Below, piece after piece: positions 1-6,630 of a stretch of 9,933 nt of DNA. The notes beneath the pieces were generated by a model. It saw nothing but the letters and a program-made list of their open reading frames with translations. It had not been told where the DNA came from and did no database searches. The stretch covers positions 1-9,933 of the forward strand of contig SIAZ01000135.1 of assembly GCA_009695405.1 (NCBI GenBank), read 5' to 3'. A program made the translations under genes and the position numbers. This DNA comes from Pedosphaera sp. (GTDB taxonomy: Bacteria; Verrucomicrobiota; Verrucomicrobiia; Limisphaerales; UBA9464). Numbering within the stretch: the first letter of the stretch is position 1; each line of letters opens with the position of its first letter.

Positions 1-1
1 A

Positions 2-103
2 TCCGAAATCTTCGACTACATTGAAATCTTCTATAACCGCCAGCGCCGTCACACCTCCCTCCGAGGCCTTTCACCCGCTCAGTTCGAACTCAAAAATAAC
101 TAA
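2..103 (+). CDS. IS3-family transposase (OrfB), C-terminal end only
   Basis: The open frame from the window edge to the TAA at 101-103 encodes 33 residues including FYNRQRRHTSLRGLSP followed by AQFE. This matches the signature at the end of IS3-family OrfB transposases (DDE/rve integrase fold), where a tyrosine-asparagine-rich stretch with RRH is followed by L..LSP..FE just before the stop. The catalytic DDE residues lie upstream, outside the window, so whether the enzyme is intact cannot be judged. The stop lies 44 bp before the terminal inverted repeat, a normal spacing for this family. It is a mobility gene, not part of any host pathway. Confidence 0.8.
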   Translation, partial: SEIFDYIEIFYNRQRRHTSLRGLSPAQFELKNN

Positions 104-122
104 CCAATAACTCCCTTTTCTC

Positions 123-147
123 TGTCCGTTTTATCGAAGCAGGCCCA
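123..147. repeat. Terminal inverted repeat (right end) of the IS3-family element
   Basis: Read inward from 147 on the minus strand the sequence starts TGGGCCTGCTTCGATAAAAC and ends in GGACA. IS3-family ends begin with TG and carry a GGACA-like inner part, which fits. The repeat lies just after the transposase stop and just before unrelated transposase sequence. The partner repeat is outside the window, so the exact length is inferred. Confidence 0.65.
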
Positions 148-242
148 ATTTTGGTTTTGTGTTCCTTGCCGGCCTGGGCGTAACGATCACGCCTCTTGGC
201 CAACACCTCGGTTCGTGTTTTTTGACTCATTTTGGTGTCCAT
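148..242 (-). pseudogene. Interrupted N-terminus of an integrase-type transposase (IS481/ISNCY-like)
   Basis: On the minus strand an ATG at 242, or an in-frame ATG at 230, opens a frame whose first residues are MDTKMSQKTRTEVLAKRRDR followed by YAQAGKEHKTKI. This resembles the start of integrase-like transposases with an N-terminal helix-turn-helix, in which a RY..AG..HKTKI.DE.. motif is followed by a helix containing YHRK. Here the match stops at KTKI, exactly where the IS3-family right end begins (147). The frame then runs 18 more codons through foreign sequence to a TGA at 90-92. The gene is therefore broken by the IS3 insertion. The family assignment comes from a short N-terminal match and is moderate; the interruption itself is clear from the sequence. 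Confidence 0.6.
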
Positions 243-244
243 AG

Positions 245-326
245 CTCGGTAACACCCTTTTTGAGTCAACGTATGGTTTCCTCAAACCATTTCACCTCGC
301 CTTCGGTAACATTCTTTTTGAGTCAA
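245..326 (-). repeat. Pair of 25-bp direct repeats at the end of the integrase-type element
   Basis: Positions 302-326 and 245-269 are 25-bp direct repeats differing at only 3 positions. On the minus strand both begin TTGACTCAAAAAG and continue to a shared GTTACCGAG or GTTACCGAA. The outer copy marks the element edge and the inner copy sits just upstream of the transposase ATG. Paired end repeats like this commonly serve as transposase-binding sites; that role is inferred. Confidence 0.65.
273..290. other. Perfect hairpin between the two end repeats
   Basis: ATGGTTT (273-279) and AAACCAT (284-290) are exact inverted repeats with a 4-base loop. They lie between the two 25-bp repeats, upstream of the interrupted transposase start. 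This could be an operator or an mRNA hairpin limiting transposase expression; the sequence does not decide. Confidence 0.5.
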
Positions 327-1302
327 TTCGCCCACGGATCACCTGAAAAACAAGCGCGCAATCCTCCGCTGAGCGAGCGAGAATCCCCAGTTTGTCGAGC
401 GACGGACACAACATCATCGCGCCAGTCCGCGGAATACGTCCAAAGGTCGGTCGGAGTCCAGTCACCCCGCAAACCGTCGATGGTGACACAATGGATCCGA
501 GGGTTTCTGAGCCGATGGCAAAGGGCAGCAAGCCGGCGGCCACACTCGCAGCTGAGCCGGCCGAAGAACCGCTGGAACCTTCATTGGTTGACCACGGGTT
601 ACGGGTTTTACCGCCGAACCAGATGTCACCCATAGCCAATTCTCCAAGACTTAGTTTCGCCACTAATACGGCACCTGCATCATCGAGACGACGAACCACA
701 GTCGCATTTTCTGGGGCGATTGTATTAGATCGAATGGCAATACCCCAAGTGCTTGGGTAGCCGCGGACATCGATGAGATCTTTGACCTCATAAGGAATAC
801 CATGAAGCGGCCCTCGCCATCTGCCAGCGCGAATTTCCTCATCGACCTTACGAGCACTCTCAAGTGCTCGCTCGTCCAAGCGGGTAATCACACAGTGTAA
901 CCGCGCATCAAAGCTTCCCAATCGTTCCAATGCCAAGCGGGTTAATGTCTCAGAAGAAATAAGACGCCCCCTTAAAAGTGCGGCAAGATCGGCCACACTG
1001 AGCCATCCTAGATCTGATTCGACGAGGGGACGTTTCAGGCCTTGAATTGGCTGCCACTTGAAGCCATCGGGCATCACGCTAGGAACCGAATCGTGCCAAG
1101 GCCGAAAAACCAAGGTCTGGGGTCGCAGTGGATCCACGGGTCTCTCACGCGCCGACTGAATACGGGCCTTTTGACGCTGTGCCTCATCCTCCAGTTGATG
1201 AATCTGATCGGGGGTAAAAGATAAGTCCATCCAACGCAATGCACCGTTGAGATCTGGTGAGACAGTAATTTTGCGGAGCCCAAAAGCCAAGAGGACACCC
1301 AT
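292..1302 (-). pseudogene. Amidase-signature family hydrolase, C-terminally truncated by an insertion
   Basis: The 336-residue product belongs to the amidase signature family (GatA/FAAH-like amide hydrolases). The Lys-cisSer-Ser triad is visible: Lys174 in GIPYEVKDL, cis-Ser246 in GSSAGSAASVAAG, and nucleophile Ser270 in GSETLGSIVSPS. Family members are usually about 450-550 residues. This one stays family-like only to about residue 325 (VFQVIRGR, position 328), then reads through 11 residues of insertion-sequence DNA to a TGA at 292. The lost C-terminal third helps build the substrate pocket, so a working enzyme is unlikely. Upstream of the ATG, the same frame stays open into the end of rdgB and encodes a basic-hydrophobic stretch like a signal anchor (KKSAIRIGWLLL before the Met), but it has no ATG, GTG or TTG. 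The native start is therefore uncertain. The substrate cannot be deduced. Confidence 0.85.
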
Positions 1303-1412
1303 CAGTAGGAGCCACCCGATGCGGATCGCTGACTTCTTTATCCAAAAAACGAGGGTAGGCTTTGAGTGAAGGTGATCGCTCGGATTTAGAAAGGCACTGT
1401 TGCGGGCGGCTG

Positions 1413-2066
1413 TTAATCGTTCAAACGAGCTGATAATTGAGTTAAGGCGCGGGCGCGATGACTGATGCTGTTCTTAACCTCTCGCTCCAATTCCCCAAAG
1501 GTCTGATTATATCCCTCAGGAATAAAGAGTGGATCATAGCCGAATCCATCAATACCGCCCGCCTTAATCCGGATTTGGCCTTCGCAGGTTCCATCAAAGA
1601 ATTCGGTGGCAGCAGCCATCGTCGCTAGTGATTTCCCAGGTAGAACTGGGGTCAAGGCGAGGACACAACGGAACCGAGCTACCCAACGAGTTTGAGGCTG
1701 TTCGGCGAGGCATCTTATCAGTTTCGCATTATTTTCTGCATCTGTTGAATTGCCAGATCGACCGCTATCCATGGCCGCAAACCGCGCTGAATGAACTCCA
1801 GGGGCTCCTTTTAAGCAGTCGACTTCTAAACCTGAATCATCGGCCAGAACATGAGTGACTCCCATACTGCAAAGGGCAGAGGCAAAATATCCAGCCCATG
1901 TCGCTGATTTGATCAAAGCATTCTCCTGAAAAGTGGCTCCCGTTTCCTCTATCTCCAAACGGACTGAAGTGTCTCTTTGGGACGGCAACCGCACCGTTTC
2001 TTGGAGGGTATAGCGGATTTCCTCGATTTTGTGGGCGTTTCCAGTCGCGATAAACAGCGTTTTCAC
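1413..2066 (-). CDS. rdgB: XTP/dITP pyrophosphatase (RdgB/HAM1 family)
   Basis: This nucleotide-pool sanitiser hydrolyses dITP, XTP and related deaminated purine triphosphates to the monophosphate plus pyrophosphate, keeping inosine and xanthine out of DNA and RNA in the cytoplasm. The 217-residue product shows the full Ham1 signature: FIATGNAHKIEEI (residues 5-17), TFQENALIKS (45-54), ADDSGLEVDCL (75-85), GAPGVHSARF (88-97), GFGYDPLFIP (174-183) and the terminal KNSISHRARAL (198-208). It is slightly longer than the roughly 200 residues usual for the family because of an insert near residues 137-155. The start is a GTG at 2064-2066, fixed by alignment to the family N-terminus (MKTLFIATGN); only a weak G-rich stretch precedes it. 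The gene is divergent from the phosphohexomutase gene. The amidase frame begins downstream on the same strand. Confidence 0.95.
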   Translation of the reverse strand: MKTLFIATGNAHKIEEIRYTLQETVRLPSQRDTSVRLEIEETGATFQENALIKSATWAGYFASALCSMGVTHVLADDSGLEVDCLKGAPGVHSARFAAMDSGRSGNSTDAENNAKLIRCLAEQPQTRWVARFRCVLALTPVLPGKSLATMAAATEFFDGTCEGQIRIKAGGIDGFGYDPLFIPEGYNQTFGELEREVKNSISHRARALTQLSARLND

Positions 2067-2142
2067 AACCCCAATTGGATACGTGTTCTTTAGAATTTTA
2101 CAGTCTATCTTGCGACGACTGCTTGCAGTCTAGGGTGTAAAT
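2067..2142. promoter_or_regulatory. Divergent promoter region between rdgB and the phosphohexomutase gene
   Basis: These two genes point away from each other across about 76-91 bp, so both promoters must lie here or slightly inside the genes. I could not assign convincing -35/-10 pairs. The region contains a perfect 14-bp palindrome, GACTGCTTGCAGTC at 2117-2130, and a CAGTCT direct repeat (2101-2106 and 2126-2131). Either could be an operator, which is inference. Confidence 0.45.
2117..2130. repeat. 14-bp palindrome in the divergent intergenic region
   Basis: GACTGC, TT, GCAGTC forms an exact dyad with 6-bp arms. It lies 27 bp before the ATG at 2158 (12 bp before the alternative TTG at 2143), so a bound regulator could block transcription or early elongation of that gene. 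No matching regulator is encoded nearby. Confidence 0.4.
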
Positions 2143-2157
2143 TTGGAAACTCAGAAG

Positions 2158-3594
2158 ATGATCTCGATCAAGTTCGGCACTTCCGGTTGGCGCAGCCTCA
2201 TCGCTCGCGACTTCACTTTCGACACCGTACGGGTAGCCGCTCAAGGCATTGCCGATTACCTAAATTCTGAACGCGCTAAGATCCAGTCCCCTTTACACAA
2301 ACTTAAACCGGTGGTGGTCTTGGGGCACGATACTCGTTTTCTCGGTCGTGAATTCTCTTTGGCAGCCGCCGAAGTCCTCGCCGCAAATGGCCTATTTCCG
2401 CTACTTTGTCAACGAGACGCCCCAACGCCGGTCATTGCCCACACTATTCGGGTTCGTAAAGCGATCGGTGGAATCAACATGACCGCCAGTCATAACCCAG
2501 CTGAATATCAAGGCCTCAAATTTAGTGTGTTTAATGGGGCAGCGGCTCCCCCCGAAGTCACCCAAGAAATCGAGATTGCAATCCGTCAACGTCAAGAGGC
2601 TGGATGGACTTTTCCGTCGATGGTCGTGGGTACTTTTAAGTGCAAAGAAATCGATCCGCGCCCAGTTTATCTCAAACAAATCCGCAAACTAATCAACTTT
2701 GACACCCTTCGCCGAGCTAAACTTCGCGTGGCTATCGAGCTGATGTACGGGACTGGGCGTGGCTATCTCGACACGCTTCTTGAGGAGGAGGGTGGGGCCA
2801 AAGTTATTCGTTTTCATGACGAATTAAACCCGAGCTTTGGGGGGCATCATCCAGAACCTAATGCCGAAGGAATGGCATTGGTTCGGGAGGTTATCCTTGC
2901 TCGAAAAGCGTCCCTGGGTCTCGGTCTCGATGGCGACGCTGATCGTTTTGGTATCGTCGATTCAGACGGCACTTGGCTCACCCCAAATCAGATCTTGGCA
3001 CTGTCACTGTATCATCTGAAGAAAAATCGAGGTTGGACAGGCGGCGTGGTTCGTACCGTTCCCACAAGTCATCAGGTGGATGCAGTTGCTGAACTCCTCG
3101 GTGTCCCAGTGTACGAGACTCCGGTGGGTTTCAAATATATCGGTGCCCTGATGGAATCCGACCCGATAATCGTTGGTGGCGAGGAATCGGGCGGACTTAG
3201 TGTTAAAGGGCATGTGCCTGAGAAAGACGGCATTCTCGCCTGTCTCCTTATGGCCGAATTGGTGGCAACGGAAGGTAAATCCTTAAAAGCGATTTTAGCC
3301 GTCTTAGAAAAGCAGACGGGGGAATTTCACACTACTCGGATCAATGTCGCCGTACCGAGCGAGAAGAAAGCGTCTTTACTGACTCGCTTAGCCGGGGGAT
3401 TAGACTTTGTAGGTCGTTTGAAAGTAGAAAAATTTATTACGACCGACGGCTTCAAATTTCTGTTGCCTGATCGGGAGTGGGTTGCATTCCGCGCTAGTGG
3501 CACAGAACCGCTGATTCGTTGCTATGTTGAGGCCAAATCAGCCGCTCGCCTGAAGACATTAGAGGCGGCTTGTCGGGCCATTCTTAAGGCCTGA
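2158..3594 (+). CDS. Alpha-D-phosphohexomutase (phosphoglucomutase/phosphomannomutase)
   Basis: This enzyme moves the phosphate of a hexose between C6 and C1 through a phosphoserine, feeding glycogen, sugar-nucleotide and cell-envelope synthesis. All four domain signatures are present. Numbered from the ATG at 2158 they are FGTSGWR near the N-terminus, the phosphoserine loop TASHNP (Ser111), the metal loop DGDADR (Asp258, 260, 262), the sugar-binding GGEESGG (340-346), and the phosphate-binding RASGTEP (445-451). Length is 478 residues, normal for the family. I prefer the ATG at 2158 because ISIKFGTSGWR is the usual family start. An in-frame TTG at 2143 with AGGG seven bases upstream would add five residues and is a real alternative. 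Sugar preference (glucose, mannose or glucosamine type) cannot be told from the motifs. The gene is followed 83 bp later by dprA on the same strand. Confidence 0.93.
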   Translation: MISIKFGTSGWRSLIARDFTFDTVRVAAQGIADYLNSERAKIQSPLHKLKPVVVLGHDTRFLGREFSLAAAEVLAANGLFPLLCQRDAPTPVIAHTIRVRKAIGGINMTASHNPAEYQGLKFSVFNGAAAPPEVTQEIEIAIRQRQEAGWTFPSMVVGTFKCKEIDPRPVYLKQIRKLINFDTLRRAKLRVAIELMYGTGRGYLDTLLEEEGGAKVIRFHDELNPSFGGHHPEPNAEGMALVREVILARKASLGLGLDGDADRFGIVDSDGTWLTPNQILALSLYHLKKNRGWTGGVVRTVPTSHQVDAVAELLGVPVYETPVGFKYIGALMESDPIIVGGEESGGLSVKGHVPEKDGILACLLMAELVATEGKSLKAILAVLEKQTGEFHTTRINVAVPSEKKASLLTRLAGGLDFVGRLKVEKFITTDGFKFLLPDREWVAFRASGTEPLIRCYVEAKSAARLKTLEAACRAILKA

Positions 3595-3677
3595 TTCAGT
3601 CGATAACGGATCGTCTCCACCCCTGAGCGCCAAGTGCCCATTGCGCGACTTTTGAAGCTTCTCTCCGATGACGGCGT

Positions 3678-4799
3678 ATGGAAGCCATTGAAGCCTTTGT
3701 CGCCCTCAACATGATTGACCACGTTGGCCCCGTTCGTCTCCGCCAACTGTTGGCCCATTTTGACAACAACCCCGTCGCTATTCTTCACGCCACAGCAGCG
3801 GGGCTCTCGGCTGTTCACGGTATTGGAGAGGAGACCGCCCAAGCGATCAGTTCGTGGCACCACTCGATTGACCTTTGCGCCGAACTCAAACGAATTAGCG
3901 AGTCCGGTGTTCGGGTGATTTGCGGGATGGACACTGAATATCCACCGCTTTTACGGGAGATTTATGATCCCCCAATCGTCCTCTACGTGAAGGGTGCGCT
4001 GCAGCCCAATGATCGTCATGGACTAGCCCTTGTCGGCTCTCGACAAACCTCACCCTATGGCACGGAGACCGCTCGGCGATTCGCTTATCAACTCGCTTAT
4101 ACTGGCATCACCATCATTAGCGGTGGGGCGCGAGGCATTGATACGGCGGCGCACCTCGGTGCATTGAATGCGAAGGGCCGGACTATTGCCGTTCTCGGCA
4201 CAGGAATTGATCGCACTTTTCCGCCTAAAAATGCGGATCTTTTTGAACGCATTGCTGCCAATGGTGCTGTTATTACTCAATTTCCCTTTAATCGCCCCGC
4301 CGATAAACAATCCTTTCCCATTCGCAACCGAATTGTGGCAGGTATGTCTCTGGGAACGGTGGTCATTGAGGCTAATTACAAGAGCGGTGCCCTGATTACC
4401 TCCGACTTCGCGGTGGACTATGGACGTCAAGTTTTCGCGGTCCCCGGCCGGATTGATTCTCCGCGTAGCAAAGGCTATCATGAACTTATTAAAAAAGGGG
4501 CAAAACTCTGCGAAAACATTGAGGATATTCTCAGGGAATTCGAATATCTTTTCCCGCCCTCTAATCGACCGGAACAGTCGGTTACGATTACCGCCCCAGC
4601 CCTTCTTTTGTCTCCATCGGAACAGGCTGTCCATGCCTCATTAGCCGAAGGAGAACGCGCAGTCGACGAAATCATTCGCACGACCGAGTTGACTGCAAGC
4701 ACTGTGAATGTCGCTCTTTTTTCTCTAGAAATGAAACTCCTCATCCGTCAATTGCCCGGGCGACGGTTCGCTCAAGTCAGTTCAATCACATTTGGGTAA
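3678..4799 (+). CDS. dprA: DNA-processing protein DprA/Smf
   Basis: DprA binds incoming single-stranded DNA during natural transformation, protects it and loads RecA. The 373-residue product has an N-terminal helix-hairpin-helix-like region (about 1-60, with HVGPVRLRQLL and VHGIGEETA). A Rossmann-fold DprA core follows (about 80-290): LVGSRQTSPYGTE (118-130), ISGGARGIDTAAHLGAL (147-163), VLGTGIDRTFPPKN (172-185), RNRIVAG (216-222), VIEANYKSGALIT (229-241) and FAVPGRID (253-260). About 310-365 resembles the DprA winged helix. Length is typical. The ATG at 3678 fits the family N-terminus but has no Shine-Dalgarno sequence. No competence genes are visible nearby. DprA is widespread even in bacteria not known to transform, so competence is not established. 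It is unusual here only in sitting directly before pyrH. Confidence 0.95.
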   Translation: MEAIEAFVALNMIDHVGPVRLRQLLAHFDNNPVAILHATAAGLSAVHGIGEETAQAISSWHHSIDLCAELKRISESGVRVICGMDTEYPPLLREIYDPPIVLYVKGALQPNDRHGLALVGSRQTSPYGTETARRFAYQLAYTGITIISGGARGIDTAAHLGALNAKGRTIAVLGTGIDRTFPPKNADLFERIAANGAVITQFPFNRPADKQSFPIRNRIVAGMSLGTVVIEANYKSGALITSDFAVDYGRQVFAVPGRIDSPRSKGYHELIKKGAKLCENIEDILREFEYLFPPSNRPEQSVTITAPALLLSPSEQAVHASLAEGERAVDEIIRTTELTASTVNVALFSLEMKLLIRQLPGRRFAQVSSITFG

Positions 4800-4828
4800 A
4801 TTAGACCCCAGCCGATTGACTAGGTTCG

Positions 4829-4858
4829 TTGACTCAAATGAGCTCCGACTGTTAGGAT
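4829..4858 (+). promoter_or_regulatory. Candidate sigma-70-like promoter for pyrH-frr
   Basis: TTGACT (4829-4834) and TAGGAT (4853-4858) are separated by 18 bp. A second TTGACT lies at 4816-4821. The predicted start site would fall only about six bases before the pyrH ATG at 4871, giving an almost leaderless message. That agrees with the lack of a closely spaced Shine-Dalgarno sequence. The hexamers are good but the assignment rests on sequence alone. Confidence 0.4.
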
Positions 4859-4870
4859 ATCGGCGTTCCG

Positions 4871-5605
4871 ATGAATCAAGTCACCGCCCAACAGACTCCC
4901 CGTTTTCGACGCATTCTCTTGAAACTGAGCGGCGAGGCATTGGGCGGTTGCGGTGGATCTGGGATTGATCCTGATTGCGTCCACGATATGGCCTCACAGG
5001 TGGCAGAAGTTCAAAAGCTAGGGGTTGAAGTGGTGATCGTGGTGGGAGGTGGCAATATTTTCCGAGGTATTACTGGGAGCGAAAAAGGTATCGAACGGGC
5101 TACCGGCGATTATATGGGAATGTTAGCTACGGTCATCAATGCTCTTGCTCTCCAAGATGCTTTGGGAAAAAAAGGGGTCGAGACCCGAGTTCAGAGTGCC
5201 ATCAACATGACCCAGATTGCTGAACCCTTTATTCGGCGACGGGCTGTACGCCACCTTCAAAAAGGGCGCGTGGTCATCTTCGCAGCCGGAACCGGTAACC
5301 CCTATTTTTCGACCGATACGGCTGCAGCACTCCGCGCCAACGAAATGGGCGTGGAGGTTGTTCTTAAGGCAACCAAGGTCGATGGCATCTACGACAAAGA
5401 TCCAGTGAAACACAAAGACGCAGAGCGCTATGAGCAGGTGTCTTATTCGGCGGCTCTTGCAAAGCAGTTAAAGGTGATGGACGCAGCTGCTTTCGCTCTC
5501 TGCATGGAAAACAAGATGCCCATCATTGTGTTCGATTTCTTTAAACCACATAATCTTCTGGGTGTGGTTCTCGGAGAAAAAATTGGGACACTGGTCACCA
5601 CCTAA
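4871..5605 (+). CDS. pyrH: UMP kinase (uridylate kinase)
   Basis: PyrH phosphorylates UMP to UDP with ATP in the cytoplasm, an essential step of pyrimidine nucleotide synthesis. Bacterial UMP kinases belong to the amino-acid kinase family. The 244-residue product shows the expected order: ILLKLSGEAL (15-24, with Lys18), VVGGGNIFRG (57-66), RATGDYMGMLATVINALALQ (76-95) with Asp80, TRVQSAINM (105-113), GTGNPYFSTDTAAALRA (140-156) and KATKVDGIYDKDP (166-178). Length is close to the usual 235-245. An 11-residue extension before RFRRILLKLSG is modest. The only purine-rich stretch upstream, AGGA, ends 13 bases before the ATG, too far for a normal ribosome site. The gene is followed by frr after 66 bp, the common bacterial pairing, though rpsB and tsf are not upstream here. 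Confidence 0.97.
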   Translation: MNQVTAQQTPRFRRILLKLSGEALGGCGGSGIDPDCVHDMASQVAEVQKLGVEVVIVVGGGNIFRGITGSEKGIERATGDYMGMLATVINALALQDALGKKGVETRVQSAINMTQIAEPFIRRRAVRHLQKGRVVIFAAGTGNPYFSTDTAAALRANEMGVEVVLKATKVDGIYDKDPVKHKDAERYEQVSYSAALAKQLKVMDAAAFALCMENKMPIIVFDFFKPHNLLGVVLGEKIGTLVTT

Positions 5606-5671
5606 TCACTTCGTACTTCGACCCCTCCCGTTTTCGCCACTGTCCGTTCCAAAATCTCTCCTTTTGCCATT

Positions 5672-6232
5672 ATGAATATCGATGAAGTCCTTTTCGACAC
5701 CGAGGATAAAATGCTCAAAACAGAAGAGCACGTTTTGCAACAGTTTTCCGGTGTTCGCACGGGAAAAGCCTCCCCAGCCTTGATCGAAAACTTAATGATT
5801 GAAGCCTATGATTCGCACATGCGACTTAAGGAACTCGCCACCATTTCGGCCCCAGAGGCACGGATGTTGATGGTTCAACCCTTTGATCAAACGACCATGA
5901 AGGCGATTGAGAAAGGAATTCAATCCGCTGGCCTCGGACTGAACCCCGCTGTTCAAGGTCGTTTTATTCGCTTGGTCCTTCCTGAACTGAGCGCTGAACG
6001 TCGTCAAGAATTCGTCAAAATCTGCAAACGAATGTCCGAAGAAGGCCGTGTCGCAGTACGTAACGAAAGACGTCAAGCAATTGAGTCGTTAAAGAAGCTA
6101 AAGAACGAAGGTGGCGTGTCCGAAGATGACATCAAGACTGCCGAGACGGATGTTCAAAAATTGACCGATGGTTTCATTGTCAAAATCGATCAACACCTCG
6201 CTTATAAAGAAAAGGAAATCCTAACGGTTTGA
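5672..6232 (+). CDS. frr: Ribosome recycling factor
   Basis: With EF-G, this factor splits the post-termination ribosome complex so that the subunits can be reused; it is essential in most bacteria. The product is 186 residues, the standard length. It carries the family signatures VRTGKASPALIENL (28-41), PEARMLMVQPFD (61-72), IEKGIQSAGLGLNP (79-92), RFIRLVLPELSAERRQEFVK (97-116), and the long helix RVAVRNERRQAIESLKKLK (126-144). No insertion, frameshift or missing conserved block is seen. The ATG at 5672 matches the family start but is preceded by a pyrimidine-rich stretch with no Shine-Dalgarno sequence. It follows pyrH on the same strand and is probably cotranscribed with it. It is the last gene before the insertion-scarred region. 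Confidence 0.97.
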   Translation: MNIDEVLFDTEDKMLKTEEHVLQQFSGVRTGKASPALIENLMIEAYDSHMRLKELATISAPEARMLMVQPFDQTTMKAIEKGIQSAGLGLNPAVQGRFIRLVLPELSAERRQEFVKICKRMSEEGRVAVRNERRQAIESLKKLKNEGGVSEDDIKTAETDVQKLTDGFIVKIDQHLAYKEKEILTV

Positions 6233-6368
6233 GTTCGGGTTCCTCGCTGGTTTCAGGATAAGACTTTGGCTTTTGAAACGGATTATAATAGGTAAAAACT
6301 TTGTTTATCATTACAGCAGATCCTCTTCCCAAGGCTCAACTTGCTCAATAAGATTCACTAACTCAGTC
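6233..6368. other. Intergenic stretch between frr and the IS66 remnant
   Basis: No gene is visible in these 136 bases. No hairpin plus T-run terminator was found after frr. A perfect -10 hexamer, TATAAT at 6284-6289, lies in an AT-rich patch, but no good -35 is at the right distance (the best is TTGGCT only 12 bp upstream). If real, it would have pointed towards larB before the IS66 element intervened. The last 8 bases, ACTCAGTC, are repeated beyond the element. Confidence 0.5.
6361..6368. repeat. 8-bp flanking direct repeat (left copy), putative target duplication
   Basis: ACTCAGTC occurs here and again at 7047-7054, exactly abutting the recognisable IS66 terminus at 7046. IS66-family elements make 8-bp target duplications, which fits. 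The match extends two bases further (GT) at both sites, probably because the element itself begins with GT. Confidence 0.65.
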
Positions 6369-6399
6369 GTCTTCCTATCGGCACATTAAACTCGCTCTC

Positions 6400-6630
6400 G
6401 AGGTTCATGCCAGTGCCCTCAGGATGGTTCGCAGGGTTGATAAAGCTAAGCCTCAGCCGCCATAGAAAAGGACCTAAGACAACTTTCTGATTGCCGAAGA
6501 CAAAAAGGTGACCCAACAGAGGATCCAAATGAAGCGAACCGCGAACAACCCCGGCCAGCGTATCGAAGGACTTGCGAAAATCCGTCTGACCGGCCGCGAG
6601 ATAGACCCGAGTTCTGTAGAAAAAGCTCAA
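6400..6630 (-). pseudogene. IS66 tnpB (Orf2) remnant, frameshifted and truncated
   Basis: From a TTG at 6628-6630 the minus strand encodes TRVYLAAGQTDFRKSFDTLAG and then a stretch ending GHLFVFGNQK. This is the conserved N-terminal half of IS66 TnpB, a small accessory transposition protein. After GNQK the family match moves to the neighbouring frame: VLFYGG, a stop, then GLALSTLR, resembling the TnpB segment VLFYDGTGL.L..KRLE. So the gene carries a frameshift and at least two stops, and the rest is missing. The TTG overlaps the tnpA stop (TTGA), the coupled arrangement usual in IS66. The left boundary is approximate. In the original frame, translation continues to about 6358 without family similarity. 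Confidence 0.75.

Larger units (their letters stand above)
1..147 (+). mobile_element. Right end of an IS3-family insertion sequence (partial)
   Basis: This is the 3' end of an element that starts outside the window. It holds the last 33 codons of an IS3-type transposase, a short tail of about 44 bp, and a terminal inverted repeat ending in CA at 147. Immediately beyond 147 the sequence becomes the interrupted N-terminus of a different transposase read on the minus strand, so the edge is defined from both sides. The left end and target duplication are outside the window. Confidence 0.75.
148..326 (-). mobile_element. Left-end fragment of an integrase-type insertion sequence, inside the amidase gene
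   Basis: The outer edge is placed at 326, where amidase coding sequence gives way on the minus strand to TTGACTCAAAAAGAATGTTA. A near copy of that repeat lies 57 bp further in, followed by a hairpin-bearing leader and the interrupted transposase start. The fragment ends at 147, where an IS3-family element has entered. The remainder of this element and its other end are not in the window. Confidence 0.55.

Noticed and set aside
159..760. Plus-strand open frames over the end of the amidase and its flanking repeats
   Set aside because: They lie antisense to the amidase coding sequence and the end repeats, have no family similarity and no ribosome site; the minus-strand amidase motifs are unambiguous.
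4050..4634. A 194-codon minus-strand frame inside dprA
   Set aside because: It is antisense to the most conserved part of DprA, has a composition typical of shadow frames and matches no family.
4829..4842. TTGACTCAAA upstream of pyrH as a relic of the element whose end is at 326
   Set aside because: Only ten bases agree with the TTGACTCAAAAAG end and the rest (GTTACC part) is absent; a promoter -35 hexamer explains it more simply.
6395..6432. A degenerate IS66 end near 6403 (GTTCATGCC followed by a GCCC and ATGGTTC)
   Set aside because: The resemblance to the other IS66 ends is patchy, and the eight bases outside it do not match those beyond 7046, whereas ACTCAGTC at 6361-6368 does.
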